Assembly: GCA_023091735.1 (NCBI GenBank)
Contig: JALKBU010000312.1
Location: 1 to 49,346 of the forward strand
DNA: 49,346 bases
Direction: 5' to 3'
DNA from: Trichomonas tenax
Taxonomy: Eukaryota; Parabasalia; Trichomonadida; Trichomonadidae
The number at the start of each line of letters is the position of its first letter. The first letter of the stretch is position 1. Shown in pieces: positions 29,710 through 39,360 of the stretch. Under the pieces are notes generated by a model. That model did not search any database. It worked only from the letters and a program-made list of their open reading frames with translations, and was not told where the DNA came from. Made by a program: the position numbers and the translations under genes.

Positions 29710-29914
29710 TGCATTTGATTGATTTTTAATAAAATTTTATCTGAAATTCATACAAAGTATTCGGAGATTATACCCAAACTACGTTATTTTTTCCCCTTAA
29801 AACACAATTTTTCTCGCTAGGGAAGATTGTTTAGCAACATTAATTTGTGATAGCATGTAACGAGAATAATGTTTTGAAATATATCAGTCTATAGTATTAA
29901 TACTTTCTGCATAC

Positions 29915-29953
29915 GGTTCAACAATAATCCTTGAAAAATGCTGTAAGAAGTGA
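29915..29953 (+). pseudogene. Thirteen-codon scrap of beta-helix paralogue
   Basis: GSTIILEKCC repeats the junction at which the copy at 29389 begins, then ends KK-stop. It suggests that recombination or truncation recurs at the same point of the family sequence. Confidence 0.55.
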
Positions 29954-30126
29954 CTGTTGGCGTTCAAAGAATTTCTCGAATTTCATTCATCTCTTTATTT
30001 GTAAACACAAACTGAAAAGTCAAAATAAAAAATAAAAATATAACCTTAACATAGATCGCTGGTGTAATTTAACAATCTCATTAATTGTTTATTAGAAATT
30101 TAATTTTCAAGCATCCATTCCGGCAT

Positions 30127-30825
30127 CTAAATGCGCATGAAACCGTTCTCCAATTTGTTGGAAGCTAAGCATTCCCACTTTGTCGGCAAAAGTTTGAGAA
30201 TTGATGGATCATTAACAACATGAGTCATCTTTGTTATTGGATCTTGAACCTTTCTTCTTGATAACGCCAATAAACTCTGTAGAAACTTGTTGTGAAATAT
30301 GAGAAAATAATGGCTTGACAGCAATTGTCAAAGCGTTCACGACATCAGCATTACTGAAGGCAGGAGGGATTCTGCGGTACTCGTAGGATGTTGATGAACC
30401 GAACCATGACCTCTTGACTTTAGTTAATACGATAATCTTATCAGCAAGTCTGAAGACTTTAACGTTCGTATAACTCCTATCTGGTACCATAACGAATGTA
30501 ACTAAGTCTAAAACTCCTTTCTGATTTGTATAATCAATTAAAAAGTTCAAATCTCTTTGTAAATCTGCAAGAACTCCGAGATTATCAACTATTTCATTTT
30601 GTAGCTTAAGAGTTTCAATAATTTGTCGAGTATATTGACCACCGTTTCCAAGTTTCCCTTGAATTTGTGGAATAAACTCATTTATAAATGAATTAAATAA
30701 ATTCATTTGAACATCATAATTGTCAACAGTAGTCTGAAACCCGAGCGAGGATATAACGTTGCCGTATATCTATCCGGAATTCATCAATCGCTTCACGGCG
30801 AGTAAAAAAAAGAATTTTGCATTTA
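30127..30825 (-). pseudogene. Frameshifted gene of unknown family
   Basis: Three overlapping minus-strand frames add up to one protein-like sequence. The first (about 30825-30740) reads REAIDEFRIDIRQRYILARV. The second (ATG at 30706, open further upstream) is the longest: FIPQIQGKLGNGGQYTRQII, VLDLVTFVMVPDRSYTNVKV, TKVKRSWFGSSTSYEYRRIP, down to EFIGVIKKK, after which it runs into a short nonsense tail and stops at 30212. The third (from about 30250 to 30127) continues VQDPITKMTHVVNDPSILKL, then PTKWECLASNKLENGF. All three have ordinary coding composition, so at least two frameshifts have broken an older gene. I do not recognise the family; the middle part looks like a mixed alpha/beta globular domain. 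Confidence 0.55.
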
Positions 30826-32328
30826 TGTCATTTTTTAAAAATGCCAATTTACCACGGATCTGACAAAACTAAATATATTCTAAAACACCTCTATAACATA
30901 TTTCTACAATTTTGGAATTAAGGTTATATTAAAGTTAAATTTAATCCTAATGATTTTTGGTTTAATAATAAAAAATACAAAAATTATATATAAATATTAC
31001 TGAAGTAATCATTTTTTGAATAATTTTAATTTCACTTTTATTGGTAAAATGCTTATCAAGAAAAATCATTCCCATAATTGCTGTTCTTAACAAAAAAAAA
31101 AAAAAAAAAAAATTAATGCCTTTATCTATACAGAGTGCGTTCATCTGACACCAAATTAGCTCTAAAGCGATTGTTCATAATGAAAAATATTCAAATTAAA
31201 TGAGTTATAGATTCTAGAGTTAAATCCTCAAATAAATGTCATAAGCATACTCAGCACCACCGAAAAACACACAAATTTCTTCTCAAATTAGCTCATTAAC
31301 AATTGTTAAACTCAAAAAAGTCAAATTGATACTGACAGAAATAATCGATATTACATAAGAATCTTCTCACTGATAGGCATGTATGTCCATAGCATGCAGG
31401 TATGGTATCTGTTGTGGAATCAAAATTTTATATCAATGCATTAATAAATTGAAATAAAAGCTCTGATTGGAGTCATCCATATGTTGCATCGATAATTTTG
31501 ATGATCAATTCTATAGAAGGTTGTGCCAATAATGGGTAGAATATCTGTGAATTTAATATAATATTAATATTAATATTAATGTGCGAAGCAATTTTTTCTA
31601 TACAGTTTAAACACAAATACTCTCATCTTCCATTTGCAATAAATGAGAGAAAGTGCAATAAGATATGTATGAATCATCCACTGCACATCCGAGATGGGGA
31701 AAATTTGCGCCCATCGAAAAAGTAGTTATGCGTGTGCAAGAGGAAGGGGTTTGTGTCAAGTAAATGTTGTCATTTTTAAAATTGAAGTTTTTAGGTGGCT
31801 TAATCATCACCAAAAATGTATTGAAAAAAGAAATTATATTTGCATCTTAGTTCGCACGAAAAAGTTGTAATATTAATAAGTAATTATTACATCATTTTGA
31901 CTATCTAATTACCGTTAAGGATTTTTAAAATGATATGCTTTCAAAATGATTTTTATACCGTGTCACTTTTCATGTAGCATCATTTTTAAATGTATTAAAA
32001 AATATTGCCCTTTTCATGTTGAGATATTCCAGTTTTGGCTCCAGAATTTATTTATTTAGCTGCCGAGTTATTCCCACATGATATGTACTACAGACAATGA
32101 GGTTTCTTGATTTCTCATTTATGACATTTGACACTTTTAAAGTATTTTTTATTGACATTTTGCCACTTTTAAGGTCAAATTCTGGCAAATGCCACTATTT
32201 AAGTATTTAGAATTGTCAACAAACCAATCGTCAATGACATCATTAATGTTTTCGACGATGGAAATAAAGTTTTTAATTTTAAAGTTTATAATGGTGAATA
32301 AAAAAATATATATATAAAAATAAATGAC
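30826..32328. other. Intergenic, 1.5 kb; poly-A run and possible scrap
   Basis: Contains a run of about 21 A's (31090-31110) and a short TTAATA/TAATAT repeat near 31555-31580. One minus-strand frame (31607-31807, ATG at 31807, 66 codons, with TFSMGANFPHLGCAVDDSYI) might be a coding scrap. An exact AAAAGTGACA lies on the minus strand at 31971-31980. Between 32120 and 32215, GACATTT/GCCACTTTTAA words recur several times. No gene is supported. Confidence 0.4.
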
Positions 32329-34287
32329 TTAAACACCGAAAATGTTAACATCCGGAGCCTTTGTGATATCATCGAACTTTTCGAGTTCGAAATCAGGGAT
32401 ATCCTCAAGTGGAGCGTTTTCGAGAGCTGTGACGACAGCTGGAGCGACATCACCGGTGAAGTCGTTTTCTTCATCTTCGAACTCCTTGAACTGACCGGCC
32501 GGGAACGATGGCTGCGACTGCCCTGGTGGCATCTGCTCATGAGGAGAGGCCGGGATCATTCTTGGTGTTGTTGGCTTGTCATTGCTATTATTACCAGCAG
32601 CCTTCCTTGGCTTATTGATTGCCTTGCAATATCTTGGAATATCACCGCAAAGGTTCTTGACGGCGATGACAACTGTGCGCATGAACTCAACATAGTTGAG
32701 GTCATCATACTTTCCGCTTGATGGGTGCCTGAAATCGAAGAAGAAACCATACTGAAGGTTCGTTGACTCGACTTCATGGTGTCTGACTGGAAGTTCGATC
32801 GTGGAAGCCTTGAAGAGTGTATGAGAGGCATCACGTGAGTTGTGGTGCATCTGGGAGTAAATGTCTTCAAGGTAGTTGCAGCAGCTGTTGATCTGCGCAC
32901 GAAGACCCAAATCACCCATTGATAATCTTAATGTCGCAAAAAGTGTCGATGTTACGCACCTGGCGTAAACAAGAAGGTAGGACTTGTCTGCAACGAATCC
33001 CAGCGCGAGGAAGAACGGGCGTGAAGCAAGTGCGAGTGAAAGGGCAGGGAAATACGTGCCATTTGATAATTCATCGTCGTTGCAGCAGCCGTAGATCTCA
33101 TGGAGATAGTTGCTGCAGTACTGGAGCGAAGAAGCGATGATTGGGCAGACAAATTCGCTCTTGCATTGTGGATATGAAATTGCAGCATTTGTAAGGCTCA
33201 AAGATGCGTCAAGATGATAGCAGAGGGCCTGATAGACGATGAATAGGGAGTAGAATGACTGGTTCATTGATGACTTTGTGGCGTAGAATTTAATCTGTTC
33301 TTTGAGTTGGAAAAATATTTCATCGACTTGGCCTGCGAGATAGTGTCCACCGAGTGGACCGTAGAACAAGTAGCTCTTTGATGTCGTAACTATGTCGCGG
33401 ACTTTCTTGAAAAGTCCTAAAATTGCATTATTTTGCATAACCTCAACCGAGAATTTCAACATCTTGTAAATGCAATCGAGTGTGCAGAAAAGATAGCCTT
33501 GGCAGCTCCATTTGATGAGCTCACAAAGCCTGAATGTGTGAATTAGGAATTTGTTGAACATACGAAGGTTTGTTGGCGGGAATCCGCATGCATCTTTGTC
33601 CTCATCAATGAGCCTGATCAAGCTGTATGCGGCAGCAGCGAGGGAAGTTGAAACTTCCATGAATGTTGTGATTGTGTTTTTGTTCTTCCAACTTGTGCTG
33701 CGTGTAAACACATTCTGCGCGTCATTCTCCTGTTTTGTAAACGCGTTGAGGTAATCTTTTGTCTTTTTCGAGCATTTGTTAAGAATTTCGAGCGAATGAG
33801 CTTCGTATAACTTCAAATTTTTCGTGTAAAACGATCTGAGCGTCTCCATGAGAGTATTTATGAGCATAACATAAATTGGTAAATTGTGCGGAGTGTTGTC
33901 CAAAGGAAGAATCGTTAACAAGATTTCTGTCGAGTCGATAATCGTCTGTGAAGCTGTTGTTCGTGTGATAGAAATAAAGTTGGAGCCAGGTTTTATGTTT
34001 CTTGGGCTCTGCGTGTAGCTGTAGTTTCTAAAGAATTGCGGGAAGTTGAACTGAAGCTTTGTTTCGGCAGCGATAAGCATCGTGAGGTCTGTGAGATTGC
34101 TGGTGCCCTTTAGACCCTGCATTTCCTTGATTGTGCAGTCGAATAAGTATTGAATGATCTCAGACTGGAATTGCTCGAAATTTTCGTCGCGAAACTCAGC
34201 GATAATCGAAGACAGTGCTGAGGCGAGCGGAAGGAGCTTCTTAAACTTGGGAATGAAAAACGGCAGACCTGGAAGATCGTTCGACAT
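32329..34287 (-). CDS. Conserved-looking 652-aa protein, family not recognised
   Basis: An intact ATG-started frame with good coding composition. Residues ~1-560 appear all-helical: repeated amphipathic helices with many Leu, Ser, Cys, Phe and Tyr, e.g. LPGLPFFIPKFKKLLPLASA, FLIHTFRLCELIKWSCQGYL, YGPLGGHYLAGQVDEIFFQL and LALASRPFFLALGFVADKSY. The tail (~570-652) is hydrophilic and probably disordered, with PTTPRMIPASPHEQMPPGQS and an acidic FKEFEDEENDF stretch. No signal peptide; hydrophobic helices are amphipathic rather than clearly membrane-spanning. An alpha-solenoid scaffold or trafficking/tether subunit would fit this profile, but I cannot name a family. GC-richer codons than the surroundings suggest decent expression. 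Confidence 0.85.
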   Translation of the reverse strand: MSNDLPGLPFFIPKFKKLLPLASALSSIIAEFRDENFEQFQSEIIQYLFDCTIKEMQGLKGTSNLTDLTMLIAAETKLQFNFPQFFRNYSYTQSPRNIKPGSNFISITRTTASQTIIDSTEILLTILPLDNTPHNLPIYVMLINTLMETLRSFYTKNLKLYEAHSLEILNKCSKKTKDYLNAFTKQENDAQNVFTRSTSWKNKNTITTFMEVSTSLAAAAYSLIRLIDEDKDACGFPPTNLRMFNKFLIHTFRLCELIKWSCQGYLFCTLDCIYKMLKFSVEVMQNNAILGLFKKVRDIVTTSKSYLFYGPLGGHYLAGQVDEIFFQLKEQIKFYATKSSMNQSFYSLFIVYQALCYHLDASLSLTNAAISYPQCKSEFVCPIIASSLQYCSNYLHEIYGCCNDDELSNGTYFPALSLALASRPFFLALGFVADKSYLLVYARCVTSTLFATLRLSMGDLGLRAQINSCCNYLEDIYSQMHHNSRDASHTLFKASTIELPVRHHEVESTNLQYGFFFDFRHPSSGKYDDLNYVEFMRTVVIAVKNLCGDIPRYCKAINKPRKAAGNNSNDKPTTPRMIPASPHEQMPPGQSQPSFPAGQFKEFEDEENDFTGDVAPAVVTALENAPLEDIPDFELEKFDDITKAPDVNIFGV

Positions 34288-34800
34288 TTATTTTTTTTTA
34301 TTCGCACTTTTTAAATTTTTTATGTAAAATTATTTTTGGCGATTTTATTTTTACTAGGTTTTCGGTAATGTTTAACAGCTGAATTTCACATTTATTTTGG
34401 ATTTGAACTCTGTAAAAATGTTTTCGCCTTTTTATTGAGTGTTCATCTTTTATTGTCTATTGGTTATCTAATGATAGAATTTTCGATGGAAATTAAATGA
34501 AAATCATTCTAATGGAAACCTTTTTCTGGTTAATTTTCGTGTGATACGATTATGAATACAGTGTTCTACTTAAATATATAATTATAAGTCATATTACAAA
34601 ATTGAATTTTATTTTTGGATAATTCTGTTATATTATCAATTTATGAATATTGAGATGACTATTTTTCATGTCAAAGTCAAAATATAATATTTTTATCAGA
34701 AGAAAACTATTCTGTCTTATTTTCAATAAAATATTAAACTACAACTTATGTTATAACTAATTTTATGCTTTACATCAAAAAATATTTCATTAATTTTATA
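34288..34800. other. Divergent intergenic region, distal part
   Basis: Very AT-rich spacer between divergently transcribed genes (32329-34287 minus, 34984-36351 plus). Beyond the motif array at 34801 I see no discrete feature. Confidence 0.5.
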
Positions 34801-34983
34801 TGCCACATAATATCGTTTTTTCGTCACATAAAATTTCAAAAATGACATGTAATATAAATTTGTATTTTTGCCAAATAAACACATAAATCTGCCAAAAATA
34901 TCATATTTTTGCCTTATAAATTCCTCCTTTTGTCGTATAAACTCTTCTCTCTGTCATGTAAAACAAAATAAACGTCAAGTTCT
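34801..34983 (+). promoter_or_regulatory. 21-bp-phased array of TGYCRYATAAA motifs
   Basis: Eight 11-mers start at 34801 (TGCCACATAAT), 34822 (CGTCACATAAA), 34843 (TGACATGTAAT), 34869 (TGCCAAATAAA), 34890 (TGCCAAAAATA), 34910 (TGCCTTATAAA), 34931 (TGTCGTATAAA) and 34952 (TGTCATGTAAA). A weak ninth (CGTCAAGTTCT) starts at 34973 and abuts the ATG at 34984. Spacings are 21, 21, 26, 21, 20, 21, 21 and 21 bases, about two helical turns. The bases between motifs are T-rich but not conserved, so this is not a simple tandem duplication that has only slightly decayed. It probably acts as an upstream regulatory array of the coiled-coil gene; that is inference. Confidence 0.55.
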
Positions 34984-36351
34984 ATGAAACCTTCTGGGCT
35001 TCATAGCAGCCTCAGGAGCGTGAAAGAAATCAGCCAAGGTGCGAGTAAGCAATCTTCGGTTATTAATGAGTACAAGAATAAAGTAGATCAGAACCTTCAC
35101 ATTAAAGAAAAATGCATTGAATTACAAACACAGCTAAAAATGATGAAAGAACAGTTGGAATTGCAACACGCGGAATTTTCGTTCCAGAAAAGTGAATATT
35201 TATCAGAAATAGATAGTTTAAAATCGATCGAAGCTGAACTTCGCAAAAAAATCTTCGAATTAACAGAAGAAAAGAACAAATTCATTAAAAGCTACGAAAT
35301 AAAACTTCAGCAAACAATAGCAAATCACGAAAATGACCAAAAAGAAGCTCTAGAGCAGTATAATTCTGATTTAGAGAAATTGCGTGCGGAAAACATCGCA
35401 TTACAAGTTGCCCAAGAAGTAATTGATGCAGAAAACAGACGACTAAGTCGTCAAAACGAAGAATTAATGGGCCACGTTCAAAGTCAGAATGAAGTTGCAA
35501 ATAAAAGAATTGAAGTTGTTAAAGGACGCTTAGATGGAGACAGTGAGCTTATTTCATCATTAAGACAGCAAATAATCAATATCACTAAAAAATATGATGG
35601 ACAAGTCGCTGAATTACAAACAAAAGTTCTCGAAGAACAGACAAAAGCGGGTCTCCATTACGGAAACCTCCAAGTTGCTGAAGAAAAGACAAAAAATCTC
35701 GAAAATCAACTTAATTTTTTGCGAAAAAGAAACACAGATCTTTCAAATGAAATAATACAGAAAACAAGCGAAATATCCACACTTTCGTCACTCGTTGATC
35801 AACTTAAAAACGAAAAATCTGTTATTGAAATTGGTGCAAATAAAGATCGTCAGATTGCTGTTCACGCAGAGAACAAACTCAGTATGCTTGACTCTGTCTC
35901 ATCGTGCTCTCCTATAAACAGACAGAGGATTAACATTATGAAGGTTTATGTCAATGATTGGAACAAAATCGAAAGAGATTTGTTTCCAGGGATTGAAATA
36001 AGACTTAGAGATGTTATTTTCGTAGTATTCTTCGCCAAAAAGTGGATGAGTATGTTAACAGATAAAGTTGTGGCCAATTCAGGCGGTTTAGGTTGCTTTA
36101 AGCCGCAATCGAAATATGATTTGCGCGATGTTTTCAAGAAATTGTCAAGACAGCTTCAGCAATACAAAACATCGCAATTGGAGAATGTTAAAGAGAAAGA
36201 GGACATGATGATCAAGTTAGAAAAGGTTAAAACGAAATCGAAGAAGCGCTTCGTTGAAAATGAAGCACAAGCACTTGAATTAAAGACAATGATTAAGTGC
36301 AACAACATGCTTCATCGCCACATGACATTGGTTTTACCTGAAGACAAATAG
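34984..36351 (+). CDS. Coiled-coil protein, 455 aa
   Basis: A mainly alpha-helical protein with a near-continuous coiled coil from about residue 20 to 295 (heptads visible in LQTQLKMMKEQLELQHAEFS, LRAENIALQVAQEVIDAENR and LENQLNFLRKRNTDLSNEII). A less helical, more hydrophobic insert follows at ~305-370 (MKVYVNDWNKIERDLFPGIE, then DVIFVVFFAKKWMSMLTDKV), then a short second coiled coil to the end. The insert looks like a small globular domain. No family recognised; a cytoskeletal or centrosomal role is possible. It shares both its architecture and its upstream motif with the 1018-aa coiled-coil gene at 9243, suggesting co-regulation. Confidence 0.8.
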   Translation: MKPSGLHSSLRSVKEISQGASKQSSVINEYKNKVDQNLHIKEKCIELQTQLKMMKEQLELQHAEFSFQKSEYLSEIDSLKSIEAELRKKIFELTEEKNKFIKSYEIKLQQTIANHENDQKEALEQYNSDLEKLRAENIALQVAQEVIDAENRRLSRQNEELMGHVQSQNEVANKRIEVVKGRLDGDSELISSLRQQIINITKKYDGQVAELQTKVLEEQTKAGLHYGNLQVAEEKTKNLENQLNFLRKRNTDLSNEIIQKTSEISTLSSLVDQLKNEKSVIEIGANKDRQIAVHAENKLSMLDSVSSCSPINRQRINIMKVYVNDWNKIERDLFPGIEIRLRDVIFVVFFAKKWMSMLTDKVVANSGGLGCFKPQSKYDLRDVFKKLSRQLQQYKTSQLENVKEKEDMMIKLEKVKTKSKKRFVENEAQALELKTMIKCNNMLHRHMTLVLPEDK

Positions 36352-36495
36352 AAAAATTGGTATTTTATTGTATTTGTTATGTTTTTAAATATATTATGTT
36401 TGATATTGTAAAATATTCCTTTTTCATTTATAACGCATAAACATTTTATTCATTAACAGTAATATTTGGCTTTTCCATCATTCTTTTTATGGATG

Positions 36496-36525
36496 AGCGA
36501 ATTGGCAAAAATGGGCCAATTCGCT
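36496..36525. repeat. Perfect 10-bp stem hairpin
   Basis: AGCGAATTGG (36496-36505) pairs exactly with CCAATTCGCT (36516-36525) around a 10-base loop. Confidence 0.85.
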
Positions 36526-36933
36526 AAAATCGAAGACCCAATTAGCGCCGAAAAGTGACATTATTGTGACAATTTTTTTAAGAATTATATTTGTTGCCTA
36601 AAATATCACCAGGTGATATACCATTAGCATTTGTGATTATAATTTCACAATATTAAAGCTAAAATCAGAGGATTTGATTTTTATTTAAAATTAATCTTAG
36701 GTTTTTGAACCTAAAAACAAGTGATTTTTAATACATAATAGTTTGCAGTGTCTCTCTTAAGTTATTCATAATAAAATGAGTTTTTCTCAAGAGCTTCTTG
36801 ATAAATCTATGCTTTTTCTTGGTTGTTTATTACCTAAATGAAATGTAAAATATGAAAATCATATAGCGCATTAGCAAATTTAGCGAACCCATAGCTCATT
36901 TGCTGCACTTTTTAATTTTGAATAGTTTACGTG

Positions 36934-36962
36934 AATTCGCTAAAAAACCTTATTAGCGAATT
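36934..36962. repeat. Second perfect 10-bp hairpin, sharing stem sequence
   Basis: AATTCGCTAA (36934-36943) pairs with TTAGCGAATT (36953-36962). The stem core AGCGAATT is the same as in the hairpin at 36496, and partial copies of TTAGCGAA occur between them (near 36879). Confidence 0.85.
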
Positions 36963-37303
36963 TTATCACTTTTCCTCTAATTATACAGGGGTTATATTAA
37001 TTATCGAGGGGAAATATGTGTTAATATGGGACGAGAAATCGCTATAAAGGGTATTCCAGATGTTTCAATAAAAGGGGATTTGAAAATAATAAGGGGATTT
37101 TTATTATAGGGGTTCGATAAAATAATGAGGTAGATTTTTATAATTTCTGGGTCAAACGGCATTATAAAAAGGGTCCATGGGTGGCTCCTTCCGCGCGATC
37201 CTTAAAAATGTTGAGTTCACGCGCAGCCAAAAAATGCCTAATTCGCACATCCATACTCTTTTCATTTTTTATCCGATGCTTTAGATTAGAAAAATATAAA
37301 TTT

Positions 37304-38842
37304 TCATTTTTCTGAAATTTGTTTCTTTTGATTGTTTTCATTAGATTCAGATGTTTGAGTTTCATCTTTCTTTTCTTCAGATGTTTGCTTATCTCCATTA
37401 GCATCAGAAGTTTGTTTCTCTTCTTTCTTTTCATTGGATTCTTGTGTTTGTTTTTCGGCATCATTTCTTGGTTTCTGGTTTGAATTGGATTCAGACTCTG
37501 CATTATTCTTCAGTTCTTTCTTTGTTTCTTCAATAACCTCATCATATTCATCATACAAAGTAACATTTTTGTGCGAAATTCTTGCGAATAATGGATTCAT
37601 TTGTTTCATCACAAATCTCTTCAAAGAGAGAGTGTTGTATTTCCTTTTGTGGATAACTTTGCCATCATCTCCATAGTTAAGTTTGAACGGAAAATCTTCT
37701 CCCCATAAATCGTATCCTGTTGAAGCAGGCTTCGAATTTTGTTTTTGTGAATTTTGAGGAGATTCTTGGAAATCTTTGCTCTTAGTTCGCTTTCCGTTAG
37801 GAGACCCACCTGAATTTGAGCTTTCATTCGATTCTGAGCCATTTTCAGAACTATTTGATTTAGATTTCATAAAGAAGCGCAGAGACATGAATTGCTTGAA
37901 TACTGTTCTCTTTGAGACATACTTCGATGGATCTTCATCACTATTTTCCAAATTATCTTCATCTTCGGTGAAGAATTGTGAATAATCGACTTCATTCGGA
38001 TCAAAATCTTCTTCTTTGCTGATATACTCTTTCACAAGTTCCATGTTCGTTCCAACGTTGCAATATTTCTTGAAATCTTCCAATTGTTGGAACAATGTTT
38101 GATAAACATTCAGTTCATGGATTTTTGCAAGCTTAAGAGATATTTCTGATGATGCCTTCTTTTCATGCACACCGGAAAATTGCTCCGTGTCCTTATTAAG
38201 TGCTATTGTCTGCCTTAAAATCTCACTTTTTAAGTTATCTGGCTGTAAAGAGTTAACATCATTGAATTTTTGGTTATTAAGTGATACTATGAACTGCTGG
38301 CACTTCTCTGCGACTTGGTATTCAGCGAAAACATCAATTGCGTAAGAATATTTTGTAGATGTTAAAATGTTTGCAATATTTTGCATATTATCTTTCTCTT
38401 TCATCAGCAATTGCTTTGAGCGTTCATTTAATATGCTAAATTGCGAAGAAAGTTGTGCTTTGTCTGAATTTAATGATAAATATACTCCAGAAGAGATACT
38501 GGCCTTTGCTTCTTCGAGTTCCTGATCGACAGTATCGAGATCTTCCATTAACTGCTTCACTCTTTCCGTTAGAGTAACATCAGTGGCAGCATGTCCAGAT
38601 TCGCCTCCCAAGTACTCAGAAAGCATCGATAAGTATTCATTTGTCTCACCCAGTTCACTGCTCATGCTGTCGTATGAATTTTGGGACTTGTTTATATCTT
38701 GTTTCGCTGATTGAAAAGATTTTATCGCATCAAACGTTTTTTTCTGTATATATTCTTTCTCATCGTAATTATTGCCGCCTCTGTAGTAAAACTGTTTGTA
38801 CTGATAGGTGCCTTTTGGATATAGGCACGAATATCTTCGCAT
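37304..38842 (-). CDS. Coiled-coil protein with QTS-rich tail, 512 aa
   Basis: An intact frame starting at the ATG at 38842 (MRRYSCLYPKGTYQYKQFYY). A helical, coiled-coil-prone region spans ~30-290 (VKQLMEDLDTVDQELEEAKA, SILNERSKQLLMKEKDNMQN). An acidic patch follows (EEDFDPNEVDYSQFFTEDED), then a Ser/Asn/Lys-rich disordered linker (~325-375), a short conserved-looking segment (GYDLWGEDFPFKLNYGDDGK, then KYNTLSLKRFVMKQMNP) and a highly charged tail with imperfect repeats of the KQTSE/ESNE type. No membrane segment. Family not recognised. The low-complexity tail is probably unstructured. Confidence 0.8.
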   Translation of the reverse strand: MRRYSCLYPKGTYQYKQFYYRGGNNYDEKEYIQKKTFDAIKSFQSAKQDINKSQNSYDSMSSELGETNEYLSMLSEYLGGESGHAATDVTLTERVKQLMEDLDTVDQELEEAKASISSGVYLSLNSDKAQLSSQFSILNERSKQLLMKEKDNMQNIANILTSTKYSYAIDVFAEYQVAEKCQQFIVSLNNQKFNDVNSLQPDNLKSEILRQTIALNKDTEQFSGVHEKKASSEISLKLAKIHELNVYQTLFQQLEDFKKYCNVGTNMELVKEYISKEEDFDPNEVDYSQFFTEDEDNLENSDEDPSKYVSKRTVFKQFMSLRFFMKSKSNSSENGSESNESSNSGGSPNGKRTKSKDFQESPQNSQKQNSKPASTGYDLWGEDFPFKLNYGDDGKVIHKRKYNTLSLKRFVMKQMNPLFARISHKNVTLYDEYDEVIEETKKELKNNAESESNSNQKPRNDAEKQTQESNEKKEEKQTSDANGDKQTSEEKKDETQTSESNENNQKKQISEK

Positions 38843-39070
38843 TTAGATTGTTTTTCCTAAAAACGAATATTTTTTTTGATTGTTTGTTCTTCTTTTTATT
38901 ACATTTTCTCCATCTCATTAATTAATTCATTCTATTTTCTTTACATTAATATATAGGCCTTCTTATATAGAATCTGTATTCATGAACAAATAGTTGCAAA
39001 AGTTTTTAGATATGAAAATATTCTGTGTTGAAGTTTAAATAAATTGAGAGCATTTTATCGTTAAAAAATT

Positions 39071-39346
39071 TTATTCGTGAATGGGATGATGACAGATCAA
39101 GAGAAAATTTTTCTGAGAGAGAACGTAGAAAGAGGAGATTACAGCCGAGAGAGATATAACAAGAGAATAGAAAGAGATGTGTGATGGAAACAAATGTAAT
39201 TGGAGAGTCAGTTTCAGCGAATGATTTTTATTTTTTAATTGGATAGAACGATTTTTTTCAATCTCAGGTTCGAGCCTTTTGATTTTCTTTATGAGTTCTT
39301 CAATGATAGCTAGAAGATCAGTAGTATACAGATTGTGATTTATCAT
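39071..39346 (-). CDS. Small ORF with coiled-coil N-terminus, doubtful
   Basis: ATG at 39346; the first ~34 residues (LLAIIEELIKKIKRLEPEIE) form a plausible coiled coil, after which the product becomes Ser/Phe/Leu-rich and less protein-like. It overlaps head-to-head the Maverick-like ORF on the other strand. It may be a small element-encoded coiled-coil protein whose 3' end is decayed. Confidence 0.3.
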   Translation of the reverse strand: MINHNLYTTDLLAIIEELIKKIKRLEPEIEKNRSIQLKNKNHSLKLTLQLHLFPSHISFYSLVISLSAVISSFYVLSQKNFLLICHHPIHE

Positions 39347-39360
39347 GGGAGTCCAAAATT

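Larger units (their letters stand above)
36352..37303. other. Intergenic with two related hairpins
   Basis: No gene in ~950 bp. It holds the hairpins listed separately, an AAAAGTGACA motif (36551-36560) and a stretch from about 36985 to 37180 with repeated RGGGGAT/AGGGG words. It may be a decayed non-autonomous element. Confidence 0.4.

Noticed and set aside
31090..31110. A21 run as a poly-A tail of a retroposed mRNA
   Set aside because: No coding relic joins it on either side and no target duplication is visible; simple homopolymer is sufficient.
34298..34341. Possible copies of the TGYCRYATAAA motif upstream of the 652-aa gene (GTGCGAATAAA, CGCCAAAAATA on the minus strand)
   Set aside because: Weak matches with 33-bp spacing in AT-rich sequence; not distinguishable from chance by eye.
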